Made by a program: the position numbers and the translations under genes. Positions 28,994 through 36,715 of a stretch of 64,000 nucleotides of DNA are shown one piece after another. Numbering within the stretch: position 1 is the first letter of the stretch; every line of letters starts with the position of its first letter. Origin of the DNA: Streptococcus mitis (GTDB lineage: Bacteria; Bacillota; Bacilli; Lactobacillales; Streptococcaceae); NCBI RefSeq assembly GCF_005144795.1, contig NZ_SWFJ01000004.1:1-64000 (forward strand). The letters are read 5' to 3'. The notes below the pieces were generated by a model. The model did no database searches. It had not been told where the DNA came from and saw only the letters and a program-made list of their open reading frames with translations.

Positions 28994-29971
28994 ATGCTTA
29001 AATTAGGTGTCATCGGAACAGGGGCTATCAGCTACCACTTCATAGAAGCAGCCCATATCAGTGGAGAATACCAGTTAGTCGCAGTCTATTCTAGAAAACT
29101 AGAAACTGCGGCAACCTTTGCTTCTAGCTACCAGAATATCCAACTCTTTGATCAAGTAGAGGACTTCTTCAAGAGCTCCTTTGATGTGGTCTATATTGCT
29201 AGCCCAAACTCCTTGCATTTTGCTCAGGCAAAAGTTGCATTATCTGCTGGCAAACACGTCATTCTTGAAAAGCCAGCTGTCACTCAGCCACAAGAATGGC
29301 TGGATTTGGTTCAAACAGCTGAGAAAAATCACTGTTTTATCTTCGAAGCAGCTCGTAATTACCACGAAGAAGCTTTTACTACTATCAAAAACTTTTTAGC
29401 AGACAAGCAAATTTTAGGGGCAGATTTCAACTATGCCAAGTATTCTTCCAAAATGCCTAACTTGTTGACTGGGGAGACACCAAATGTCTTCTCAGACCGT
29501 TTTGCTGGTGGAGCTCTTATGGATTTAGGGATTTATCCCCTCTACGCTACCGTTCGTCTCTTTGGAAAAGCTCAAGACGCGACCTATCAGGCTCAACAAC
29601 TTGACAATAGCATGGACCTAAATGGAGACGGAATTCTCTTCTACCCTGACTTTCAAGTTCATATCAAGGCTGGGAAAAACATCACTTCCAATCTCCCTTG
29701 CGAGATTTATACGACAGATGGAACCCTGACGCTCAACACCATCGAACATCTCAGCTCGGCTATTTTTACCGACCACCAAGGCAATCAAATCCAACTCCCT
29801 ATCCAACAGACTCCTCATACGATGACTGAGGAAGTCGCTGCATTTGCACACATGATCCAGCAACCAGATCTGAATCTCTACCAAACTTGGCTGGAAGATG
29901 CAAGTTCAGTTCATGAGCTACTATATACTATGCGCCAGACTGCTGGCATTAGATTTGAGGCAGAAAAATGA
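28994..29971 (+). CDS. Gfo/Idh/MocA-family oxidoreductase
   Basis: A 325-residue NAD(P)-dependent dehydrogenase. It has an N-terminal Rossmann fold with VIGTGAISYHFIEAA, the conserved ILEKPAVTQ motif (about 95) and the C-terminal FAGGALMDLGIYPLY. The substrate, likely a sugar or polyol derivative, is not evident. A -10 TATAAT lies about 35 nt upstream and AAAGGAG precedes the ATG. It overlaps the helicase by 4 bp. Confidence 0.88.
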   Translation: MLKLGVIGTGAISYHFIEAAHISGEYQLVAVYSRKLETAATFASSYQNIQLFDQVEDFFKSSFDVVYIASPNSLHFAQAKVALSAGKHVILEKPAVTQPQEWLDLVQTAEKNHCFIFEAARNYHEEAFTTIKNFLADKQILGADFNYAKYSSKMPNLLTGETPNVFSDRFAGGALMDLGIYPLYATVRLFGKAQDATYQAQQLDNSMDLNGDGILFYPDFQVHIKAGKNITSNLPCEIYTTDGTLTLNTIEHLSSAIFTDHQGNQIQLPIQQTPHTMTEEVAAFAHMIQQPDLNLYQTWLEDASSVHELLYTMRQTAGIRFEAEK

Positions 29972-31050
29972 AAAACAAACTACCGACTGAATGGCAAGAA
30001 CTGAGTGACCAACTCGGTTTCCAAGAATTCACCCCCATTCAAACTCAACTATTTGAGCCCCTTCTTGCTGGAGAAAACCTCCTAGGAGTGAGCCCAACAG
30101 GAACTGGTAAGACCCTAGCTTACCTTCTACCAAGTCTTCTCAGACTACAAAAGAAAAAAGCGCAGCAACTCTTGATTCTAGCACCAAATACTGAGCTTGC
30201 TGGACAGATTTTTGATGTATGTAAAACGTGGGCTGAAGCTATCGGCTTAACTGCCCAACTCTTCTTATCAGGTTCGAGTCAGAAACGCCAGATTGAACGC
30301 CTAAAAAAAGGACCAGAAATTCTGATTGGAACTCCTGGCCGTATCTTTGAACTAATTAAATTGAAAAAAATCAAGATGATGAATGTGGAAACCATCATCC
30401 TAGATGAATTTGACCAATTGCTCGATGATTCTCAGATACACTTTGTCAAGAAAATTACTCACTACGCACCTCGTGACCACCAACTTGTCTATATGAGTGC
30501 GACGACCAAGTTTGACCAAGAAAAGATTGCGCCTAACACACGTACCATTGATCTTTCTGACCAAAAATTGGACAACATCCAACATTTCTATATGCAGGTA
30601 GATCAACGTCACCGAGTAGATATGCTACGAAAACTAGCTCATGTTGAGGATTTCCGCGGTCTGGTCTTCTTTAACAGCCTATCAGACCTTGGAAGTGCAG
30701 AAGAAAAACTACAGTATCGGGATATCTTGGCTGTTTCCCTCGCTAGTGATGTCAATGTCAAATTTAGAAAAGTCATCTTAGAAAAGTTTAAGGACAAGCA
30801 ACTAACCCTGCTTCTTGCAACTGACCTTCTGGCTCGTGGAATTGATATCGATAGCCTCGAATGTGTTGTAAACTTTGATGTCCCTAGAGATATCGAAACT
30901 TACACTCACCGTGCTGGACGTACTGGCCGTATGGGCAAAGACGGCTATGTTATCACTCTCGTCACTCATCCAGAAGAAATCAAAAAACTTAAAAAGTTTG
31001 CAAGTGTCCGTGAAATTGTCCTAAAAAATCAAGAACTCTATATCAAATAA
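29968..31050 (+). CDS. DEAD-box-type ATP-dependent RNA helicase
   Basis: A 360-residue helicase core. Motif Q is FQEFTPIQTQLF, motif I SPTGTGKTLAYLLPS, motif II is DEFD instead of DEAD, motif III is SATTK, and motif VI is HRAGRTGRMG. There is almost no C-terminal extension, so it is one of the small streptococcal helicases, and the RNA target cannot be told. It is translationally coupled to the oxidoreductase upstream. Confidence 0.9.
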   Translation: MKNKLPTEWQELSDQLGFQEFTPIQTQLFEPLLAGENLLGVSPTGTGKTLAYLLPSLLRLQKKKAQQLLILAPNTELAGQIFDVCKTWAEAIGLTAQLFLSGSSQKRQIERLKKGPEILIGTPGRIFELIKLKKIKMMNVETIILDEFDQLLDDSQIHFVKKITHYAPRDHQLVYMSATTKFDQEKIAPNTRTIDLSDQKLDNIQHFYMQVDQRHRVDMLRKLAHVEDFRGLVFFNSLSDLGSAEEKLQYRDILAVSLASDVNVKFRKVILEKFKDKQLTLLLATDLLARGIDIDSLECVVNFDVPRDIETYTHRAGRTGRMGKDGYVITLVTHPEEIKKLKKFASVREIVLKNQELYIK

Positions 31051-31076
31051 GGTTGGCTCTCGCCAACCTTTTTCTT
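31050..31076. terminator. Terminator between the helicase and the DUF1934 gene
   Basis: AAGGTTGGC / GCCAACCTT with a short loop, followed by TTTTTC on the plus strand. It separates two convergent genes. Confidence 0.8.
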
Positions 31077-31452
31077 ATCCCCAAGTAATTTCTAATTGAT
31101 AGCTGGCAAAGAGGTGTCCCTCTTGATTTTGTAGTTGATAGTCTAAATAAATCTTTTGTCCATCCACTTCATAGCGACTCGTTTGAATGATAAATTCCTG
31201 CATGCCCATAGGTGTAGGAATATAGGCTAAACTATCACTATCCTTCAAAAAACGCATAATGGTCTTGGGATTGGAAAAACGGCTCATCACCAGTTCTTGA
31301 CCATGGAATTTAATCACTACTTTTTCCTTTTCCTCATTGTAGAAAAGCAAATAGCTATAATCGCCCTTTTCTCTTAACTCTACATCATAAAGCTGGTCAA
31401 TCACTTCCAACTGCTCATCAAACTGAATGGTATTTCGCATCCGAATCTTCAC
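31075..31452 (-). CDS. DUF1934 family beta-barrel protein
   Basis: A 125-residue protein of the YwiB/DUF1934 family, seen from the N-terminal IRMRNTIQFDEQLEVIDQ pattern and the FSNPKTIMRF and PTPMGMQEF segments. Its function is unknown. It is transcribed divergently from the HD-domain gene. Confidence 0.8.
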   Translation of the reverse strand: MKIRMRNTIQFDEQLEVIDQLYDVELREKGDYSYLLFYNEEKEKVVIKFHGQELVMSRFSNPKTIMRFLKDSDSLAYIPTPMGMQEFIIQTSRYEVDGQKIYLDYQLQNQEGHLFASYQLEITWG

Positions 31453-31508
31453 ATCAGGTCCTCTTTCTTCTCTCTTGTCCTACTATTTTACCAAAAAGAG
31501 CAGGATTT

Positions 31509-31517
31509 TGCTATAAT
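31509..31517 (+). promoter_or_regulatory. Extended -10 of the HD-domain gene
   Basis: TGCTATAAT is an extended -10 box ending 6 nt before the ATG. Transcription would start at or next to the start codon, and no ribosome site is visible, so the mRNA should be leaderless. Confidence 0.7.
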
Positions 31518-31523
31518 GGTCAT

Positions 31524-32828
31524 ATGAACGAAAAAGTATTCCGTGACCCAGTTCACAACTACATCCATGTCAATAATCATATCATCTATGACTTGATTAA
31601 TACAAAAGAATTTCAGCGTTTGCGTCGAATCAAGCAACTGGGGACTTCCAGTTATACCTTCCACGGTGGAGAACACAGTCGCTTCTCTCACTGTCTAGGA
31701 GTCTATGAGATTGCACGACGTATCACAGAGATTTTTGAAGAAAAATATCCTGAAGAATGGAATCCTGCCGAGTCTCTCTTGACCATGACCGCTGCTCTCC
31801 TACACGACCTTGGACATGGTGCCTACTCCCATACTTTTGAACATCTCTTTGATACAGACCATGAAGCCATTACTCAGGAGATTATCCAAAGTCCTGAAAC
31901 GGAGATTCACCAAGTCTTGCTACAAGTAGCGCCAGACTTTCCAGAAAAGGTAGCCAGTGTTATTGATCATACCTATCCTAACAAGCAGGTTGTGCAACTC
32001 ATTTCCAGCCAAATCGATGCGGACCGCATGGACTATCTCTTACGCGACTCCTATTTTACAGGAGCATCCTATGGAGAATTTGACCTGACTCGCATCCTCC
32101 GAGTCATTCGTCCTGTCGAAAACGGTATTGCCTTTCAGCGCAATGGCATGCACGCCATCGAAGACTATGTCCTCAGTCGCTACCAGATGTATATGCAGGT
32201 TTATTTTCACCCGGCAACACGCGCCATGGAAGTTCTCCTACAGAATCTTCTCAAACGCGCCAAGGAACTCTATCCTAAGGACAAGGATTTCTTTGCACGA
32301 ACTTCCCCACACCTCCTGCCTTTCTTTGAAAAAAATGTAACCTTGACTGACTATCTGGCTCTGGATGATGGTGTGATGAATACCTACTTCCAGCTCTGGA
32401 TGACCAGTCCTGATAAGATTCTTGCAGACTTGTCGCAACGCTTTGTCAACCGCAAGGTCTTTAAATCCATTACTTTTTCACAAGAAGATCAAGACCAGCT
32501 CGCTAGCATGAGAAAATTGGTTGAAGACATTGGCTTTGATCCCGACTACTATACTGCCATTCATAAGAACTTTGACCTCCCTTATGATATTTATCGTCCC
32601 GAATCTGAAAATCCACGGACACAGATTGAGATTTTACAAAAAAATGGAGAACTGGCCGAACTCTCTAGCCTGTCTCCTATCGTCCAATCCCTTGCTGGCA
32701 GTCGCCACGGAGATAATCGTTTCTATTTTCCAAAAGAAATGTTGGACCAAAACAGTATCTTCGCAAGCATTACCCAGCAATTTTTACACTTGATTGAGAA
32801 CGATCATTTTACCCCAAATAAAAACTAG
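31524..32828 (+). CDS. HD-domain phosphohydrolase (YwfO-like)
   Basis: A 434-residue metal-dependent phosphohydrolase. The HD residues are in HSRFSHCLGVY (about 55), LLHDLGHGAYSHTFEH (about 92) and SQIDADRMDYLLRDS (about 155), the arrangement of dGTPase-like or YwfO-type enzymes. The exact nucleotide substrate is not known. The start is fixed by the family sequence EKVFRDPVHNYI. Confidence 0.88.
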   Translation: MNEKVFRDPVHNYIHVNNHIIYDLINTKEFQRLRRIKQLGTSSYTFHGGEHSRFSHCLGVYEIARRITEIFEEKYPEEWNPAESLLTMTAALLHDLGHGAYSHTFEHLFDTDHEAITQEIIQSPETEIHQVLLQVAPDFPEKVASVIDHTYPNKQVVQLISSQIDADRMDYLLRDSYFTGASYGEFDLTRILRVIRPVENGIAFQRNGMHAIEDYVLSRYQMYMQVYFHPATRAMEVLLQNLLKRAKELYPKDKDFFARTSPHLLPFFEKNVTLTDYLALDDGVMNTYFQLWMTSPDKILADLSQRFVNRKVFKSITFSQEDQDQLASMRKLVEDIGFDPDYYTAIHKNFDLPYDIYRPESENPRTQIEILQKNGELAELSSLSPIVQSLAGSRHGDNRFYFPKEMLDQNSIFASITQQFLHLIENDHFTPNKN

Positions 32829-32840
32829 AAGAGGAAATTT

Positions 32841-33647
32841 ATGAGTATTAAACTAATCGCCGTCGATATCGACGGAACCCTAGTCAATAGCCAAAAGGAG
32901 ATTACTCCTGAAGTCTTTTCTGCCATCCAAGATGCAAAAGAAGCTGGTGTCAAAGTCGTCATTGCAACTGGCCGCCCTATTGCAGGTGTTGCCAAACTTC
33001 TAGACGACTTGCAGTTGAGAGACGAGGGTGACTATGTTGTGACTTTCAATGGTGCCCTTGTCCAAGAAACCGCTACAGGACATGAGATTATCAGCGAATC
33101 CTTGACTTATGAGGACTATCTGGATATGGAATTTCTCAGTCGTAAGCTTGGTGTTCACATGCACGCCATTACCAAGGATGGAATCTACACTGCAAATCGC
33201 AATATCGGAAAATATACAGTGCACGAATCAACCCTCGTCAGCATGCCTATTTTCTACCGCACTCCTGAAGAAATGGCTGGCAAGGAAATTGTCAAATGTA
33301 TGTTCATCGATGAAGCAGAGATTCTGGATGCTGCCATTGAAAAGATACCAGCGGAATTTTACGAACGCTACTCTATCAACAAGTCTGCTCCTTTCTACCT
33401 CGAACTCCTTAAAAAGAATGTAGATAAGGGGTCAGCTATTACCCACCTAGCTGAAAAACTAGGATTGACCAAAGATCAAACCATGGCTATCGGTGACGAA
33501 GAAAATGACCGTGCCATGCTGGAAGTCGTTGGTAACCCTGTTGTCATGGAAAACGGAAATCCAGAAATCAAAAAAATCGCCAAATACATCACCAAATCTA
33601 ACGATGAATCCGGCGTTGCCCATGCTATTCGAACGTGGGTACTATAA
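32841..33647 (+). CDS. Cof-type HAD-superfamily phosphatase
   Basis: A 268-residue HAD hydrolase with a C2-type cap, probably acting on sugar phosphates. Motif I AVDIDGTLVNS has the nucleophile Asp9 and Asp11. Motif II is VIATGRP, and motifs III/IV are DKGSAITHLAEKLG and AIGDEENDRAML. GAGGAAA precedes the ATG, and it lies 12 nt after the HD gene, so the two are probably co-transcribed. Confidence 0.92.
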   Translation: MSIKLIAVDIDGTLVNSQKEITPEVFSAIQDAKEAGVKVVIATGRPIAGVAKLLDDLQLRDEGDYVVTFNGALVQETATGHEIISESLTYEDYLDMEFLSRKLGVHMHAITKDGIYTANRNIGKYTVHESTLVSMPIFYRTPEEMAGKEIVKCMFIDEAEILDAAIEKIPAEFYERYSINKSAPFYLELLKKNVDKGSAITHLAEKLGLTKDQTMAIGDEENDRAMLEVVGNPVVMENGNPEIKKIAKYITKSNDESGVAHAIRTWVL

Positions 33648-33692
33648 AATAATTTGAATGTAAAAAAGCACTCCAGAAGTTAGAGATAATGT

Positions 33693-33741
33693 ACTGCCCC
33701 CAAAAGTTAGACAGAAAAATCTTACTTTTGGGGGCAGTTTA
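33693..33741. repeat. 15-bp perfect inverted repeat, IS-end-like or terminator
   Basis: ACTGCCCCCAAAAGT and ACTTTTGGGGGCAGT face each other over a 16-nt loop containing TAGACAG. The arms resemble insertion-sequence ends of the IS3 type from memory, but they could also terminate the Cof gene. The remainder of 33648-33840 holds nothing else recognisable. Confidence 0.5.
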
Positions 33742-33840
33742 ATATTCAGTATTTTTGGTTTCTAGTTCTATTCCCTTAATAATTATTAAATCTGAAAAAG
33801 GTAGTACATTATGTAAAACCTTTTTCATTTTTTTATTTCA

Positions 33841-34077
33841 CTACGAATTAATATTATTTTTTCTAATGATAATTAATCCACTCAAAATTGAATAACAAAT
33901 TCCAAAAAATATCCAATTTTCTACTATTCCACTCACCATAATGACAAGTGGGATGGTTGCCATTGATATATTCAACAATATAAAGGCATCCTTCTTATTC
34001 AAAAAAGTAGAAAGAAAGGTAACTGCTATCAAACTTCCAAATCCAGCAATTGAGTAAACAATTCCAACAAGACTATT
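33841..34077 (-). pseudogene. Fragment of an MFS-type membrane transporter
   Basis: The frame is open but has no ATG at its beginning; the translation starts KLSNSLVGIVYSIAGFGSL and continues through two or three hydrophobic helices to a stop. It reads as the interior or C-terminal part of a major facilitator efflux pump whose N-terminal portion is missing. Its upstream edge runs into the 3' end of the CYTH gene, where a deletion or rearrangement must have occurred. Confidence 0.6.
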
Positions 34078-34085
34078 TGATAATT

Positions 34086-34643
34086 TTAATTACGTCCATT
34101 TTTTTCTCTCATTAGTTGGACATAGCCCTTTGTTTCTATTTTTGAATTTAAAAACGAGAACTCTCCGCACATTTTATCATAAAAATTATTATAATCTTCT
34201 TTTGAAAAATCTCCTAAAATCTCTATTTCAAGATAAAATCCAAGACCATCAATCTTATCTAGATTGATCGTTTTATTTTCTAATGCATCATGATAAGTCT
34301 TTCTATGTTTACTTATTGTGAAAATATTTGAAAATCCATCTTGTAAGATATTTCTTACAAATTCTAATTTTTCAGATTCTAGCTCTATTTCACTTTCACT
34401 CCACATTCCTTGTTTTATCGTATCTTTTCTTGTAAAAACACATGCTTTATTATCATCTTCTTGGCGAATTCTGTAGATAAAGCTACCTACCTCATCATTT
34501 TCAAATTCTCTTCCTTTTGTTTTAAAATATTTATCAACTTGCTTATTTTCATTCTTAAATTTATAAGATTTTTCTAAATATGAAATAGCATTAGTATAAT
34601 CTTTCTCATCGTTGAGTTCAAATCTAACTTCTAATTCATTCAT
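34086..34643 (-). CDS. CYTH-domain protein (class IV adenylate cyclase or thiamine-triphosphatase-like)
   Basis: A 185-residue protein with the CYTH triphosphate-tunnel signature at the very N-terminus, ELEVRFEL (Glu3, Glu5, Arg7). Alternating charged strands follow, including IYRIRQEDD, KACVFTRKD, WSESEIELES and YLEIEILGDFS. Such enzymes act on triphosphates with divalent metal. Whether it makes cAMP, hydrolyses a triphosphate or has another role cannot be decided. AGAGG lies before the ATG. Confidence 0.7.
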   Translation of the reverse strand: MNELEVRFELNDEKDYTNAISYLEKSYKFKNENKQVDKYFKTKGREFENDEVGSFIYRIRQEDDNKACVFTRKDTIKQGMWSESEIELESEKLEFVRNILQDGFSNIFTISKHRKTYHDALENKTINLDKIDGLGFYLEIEILGDFSKEDYNNFYDKMCGEFSFLNSKIETKGYVQLMREKNGRN

Positions 34644-34752
34644 TAATTTTACCTCTCAATTCTTCAAAGGCTGAAGTCTCTTTACATTCACTCAGTCTAT
34701 AGTAAGTTTCTGTAGATGTTTTATGGACAAAAAGCCTAATATTTTCTTGCAG
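34636..34752 (-). pseudogene. Remnant of an upstream gene joined to the CYTH gene
   Basis: A minus-strand frame without ATG translates to about 38 residues, including LFVHKTSTETYYRLSEC, and ends inside the first codons of the CYTH gene. It looks like the C-terminal remainder of a truncated gene; the family is not recognised. Confidence 0.3.
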
Positions 34753-34754
34753 TC

Positions 34755-34783
34755 ATTTTAGCACTTCAATATAATAATGTCAA
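34755..34783 (-). promoter_or_regulatory. Promoter of the CYTH gene
   Basis: Perfect TTGACA (34778-34783) and TAAAAT (34755-34760), 17 nt apart on the minus strand. Confidence 0.7.
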
Positions 34784-34876
34784 GATTTTTGATAATATTT
34801 TTTATTTATTTTTATTAAATACATATTTGTATTATTTTGGATTAAAAAAACGATGCTTAAGTGAACATCGTCTTTA

Positions 34877-35743
34877 CTATTCTGTTATATCTGCAATGTA
34901 ATGCTCGATTTTAAGAGCCATTGACATATTTCCCTCAAGCTTATATAGGAAATAAGCCGTTTCAAAGTACTCTTTTACTGCAACTTTAGAAGAAAAATTC
35001 TTACTGACATTTCCCATCAATACATACAAATCAGCCAAAAGATATGTTGTTCTATACGTCTTACACTGCTTTATCGTATCTGTGATTTTAGTAATAGCCT
35101 CTTCAGTATTATTCTGCAACCATAGGTAGCGACAAACATTATAATTAAATTTAATAGAAAGGTTTAATTCTTCGATTGTGTTTAACTTGAGTTGATTTAC
35201 TTGATACTCTAACTTTTCTCTAATTTCATTAAAACTTTCTAAATCTTCAATATCATAATAAAAATTGAATAGAGTATTTGCAACTTGAAGGTAGGTCAAG
35301 TCAGTTACACTTAACTGATACAGTACCTTCTCCAATCTTGCCACAGCCTCCTCTTTTTGCCCATAGAAATAAAAATCTATAAGAGATTTTATCCACTCCA
35401 TATAAAACTTATCTACTAAAGACAAACGATGTACCTTTACACTCTCTAGTTCATATATATATTTCAAAGACTCATAATTTCGATTTGTGATAAAAGTCTG
35501 GGCTAACTTCTTAAACTCTGATAGCTCATCAATCTCCTCTCCAATCTGCTCATTAAAAAAATAATCTATACTAACTTTTAACTTCTTAGACAGAGCATAT
35601 AAAAAGTCCGCTCCTGGAGTAAATTCTCCATTCTCCAATCGACTAATCTGTCCCTGTTTACATATCCCCTCAGCCAATTCTCGCTGAGACATTTTTAATT
35701 CTTTTCGTCTATTTTTTAATCTTGTTGCTAACAGTGTGCCCAC
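34877..35743 (-). CDS. Rgg-type transcriptional regulator
   Basis: A 288-residue regulator with an N-terminal XRE helix-turn-helix (KNRRKELKMSQRELAEGI, KQGQISRLENGE) and a C-terminal helical TPR-like domain, the Rgg/GadR/MutR design that binds short peptide pheromones in other streptococci. It starts with GTG; AAGGA lies about 11 nt upstream. It is followed by a short gap and then the CYTH gene. No adjacent SHP-type pheromone gene was found, so its ligand and targets are unknown. Confidence 0.8.
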   Translation of the reverse strand: MGTLLATRLKNRRKELKMSQRELAEGICKQGQISRLENGEFTPGADFLYALSKKLKVSIDYFFNEQIGEEIDELSEFKKLAQTFITNRNYESLKYIYELESVKVHRLSLVDKFYMEWIKSLIDFYFYGQKEEAVARLEKVLYQLSVTDLTYLQVANTLFNFYYDIEDLESFNEIREKLEYQVNQLKLNTIEELNLSIKFNYNVCRYLWLQNNTEEAITKITDTIKQCKTYRTTYLLADLYVLMGNVSKNFSSKVAVKEYFETAYFLYKLEGNMSMALKIEHYIADITE

Positions 35744-35857
35744 GTCTGCATTTTCCTTTTCAATTTGATATCAATTTCAATTGTAACATGATTAAATTTT
35801 AAATACAAATTAATAAACCAAAAGATACAAATTATATATAAACAATGACTAAATAGG

Positions 35858-36030
35858 TTATTTTTGAAAACCTATCATTTCTTCTTTTGAAATTTTCTTA
35901 CTCAAACGATTGATAAAACTATTAACGTTAAATGTACTAGATGTTAGACTATCACGTTTAGATTTTGATATTGATAGATTTAACAGACCAGAAATAGTCT
36001 TTTACAACATATCAAATTCAGGGGAATAAT
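35858..36030 (-). pseudogene. Degenerate frame upstream of the Rgg gene
   Basis: A minus-strand frame without a start, interrupted by one TAA, reads SPEFDML-stop-KTISGLLNLS and ends KEEMIGFQK. Amino-acid use looks like real protein, but no family was recognised. Its upstream part is lost. Confidence 0.3.
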
Positions 36031-36110
36031 AAAGATTTATAACTAAAAAAATTTTTTGGAACAAAAATAGCTAAAGATGTACATTATCAAAGTGAAAACT
36101 GGAAATTTTT

Positions 36111-36124
36111 TCAATTGTACATAA
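36111..36124 (+). repeat. Left copy of 14-bp direct repeat TCAATTGTACATAA
   Basis: An exact copy of the sequence at 39510-39523. The two copies bracket the SIR2/HEPN operon. Related TGTAC-containing stretches lie close by (36077, 36131). Confidence 0.7.
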
Positions 36125-36213
36125 TCCAAAAATGTACTTTTTAAAATAAAATTTTTGACATATCAAAGCGTTTTTATGTAGCTGCTATGCTCGTCGAAAT
36201 TGACCTAAACTGA

Positions 36214-36244
36214 AAAAACCAAGCTACATTTTAGCAACTTGGTC
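36214..36244 (-). terminator. Terminator behind the zinc-ribbon remnant
   Basis: ACCAAGTTGCTA / TAGCTTGGT hairpin followed by six T on the minus strand, overlapping the end of the pseudogene. Confidence 0.65.
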
Positions 36245-36582
36245 TCCCAAAATCTTCTTGAAAGGCACGAAATGTTTCCTTTTTCTTCTTCGACCCTTGC
36301 AAATTAAACATGGTTCTTTATGACGTTTCTCAAATAAAGCTCTATTATATAAGGACATCTTGTACCTATGTTTATCATTATTTATGCAGGTCCACCACAC
36401 ATTGTTCCGACTCTTTTCACTGACTTCACTAGGGTTAGATAATAGAATATTATTTAAGTAATCCCATTCGTGAACTTAAGATTGGCTGAGTAACATCAAA
36501 TGAGTTGTATCCTGGTAATACTTTTCGTCCAAAACAGTAAGGACAGCAATCATCATTCTCATCACACAAATTTATCACCTAA
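36224..36582 (-). pseudogene. Frameshifted treble-clef zinc-ribbon protein
   Basis: Two minus-strand frames join to give one recognisable protein. The first reads DCCPYCFGRKVLPGYNSF followed by DVTQPIL; then, after a shift near 36470, come HEWDYLNNILLSNPSEVS, NNVWWTC and EPCLICKGRRRKRK. This is the repeated zinc-ribbon (treble clef) pattern C-P-Y-C-x-G-R-K, EWDY, VWW-x-C found in phage and mobile-element proteins. The N-terminal part is missing. With the debris around it, it marks an old insertion. Confidence 0.6.
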
Positions 36583-36715
36583 TTAAAAGTCTATTATCTG
36601 TATACTACAATAACTCTGTCTATAAAACAACGGGTTTTAAGCAACTTTTAAGTTGATTAGTTCAATGAATTTAGACTATTGCTTTTTATAACGACTATAA
36701 ATTGTATGCTCAATG

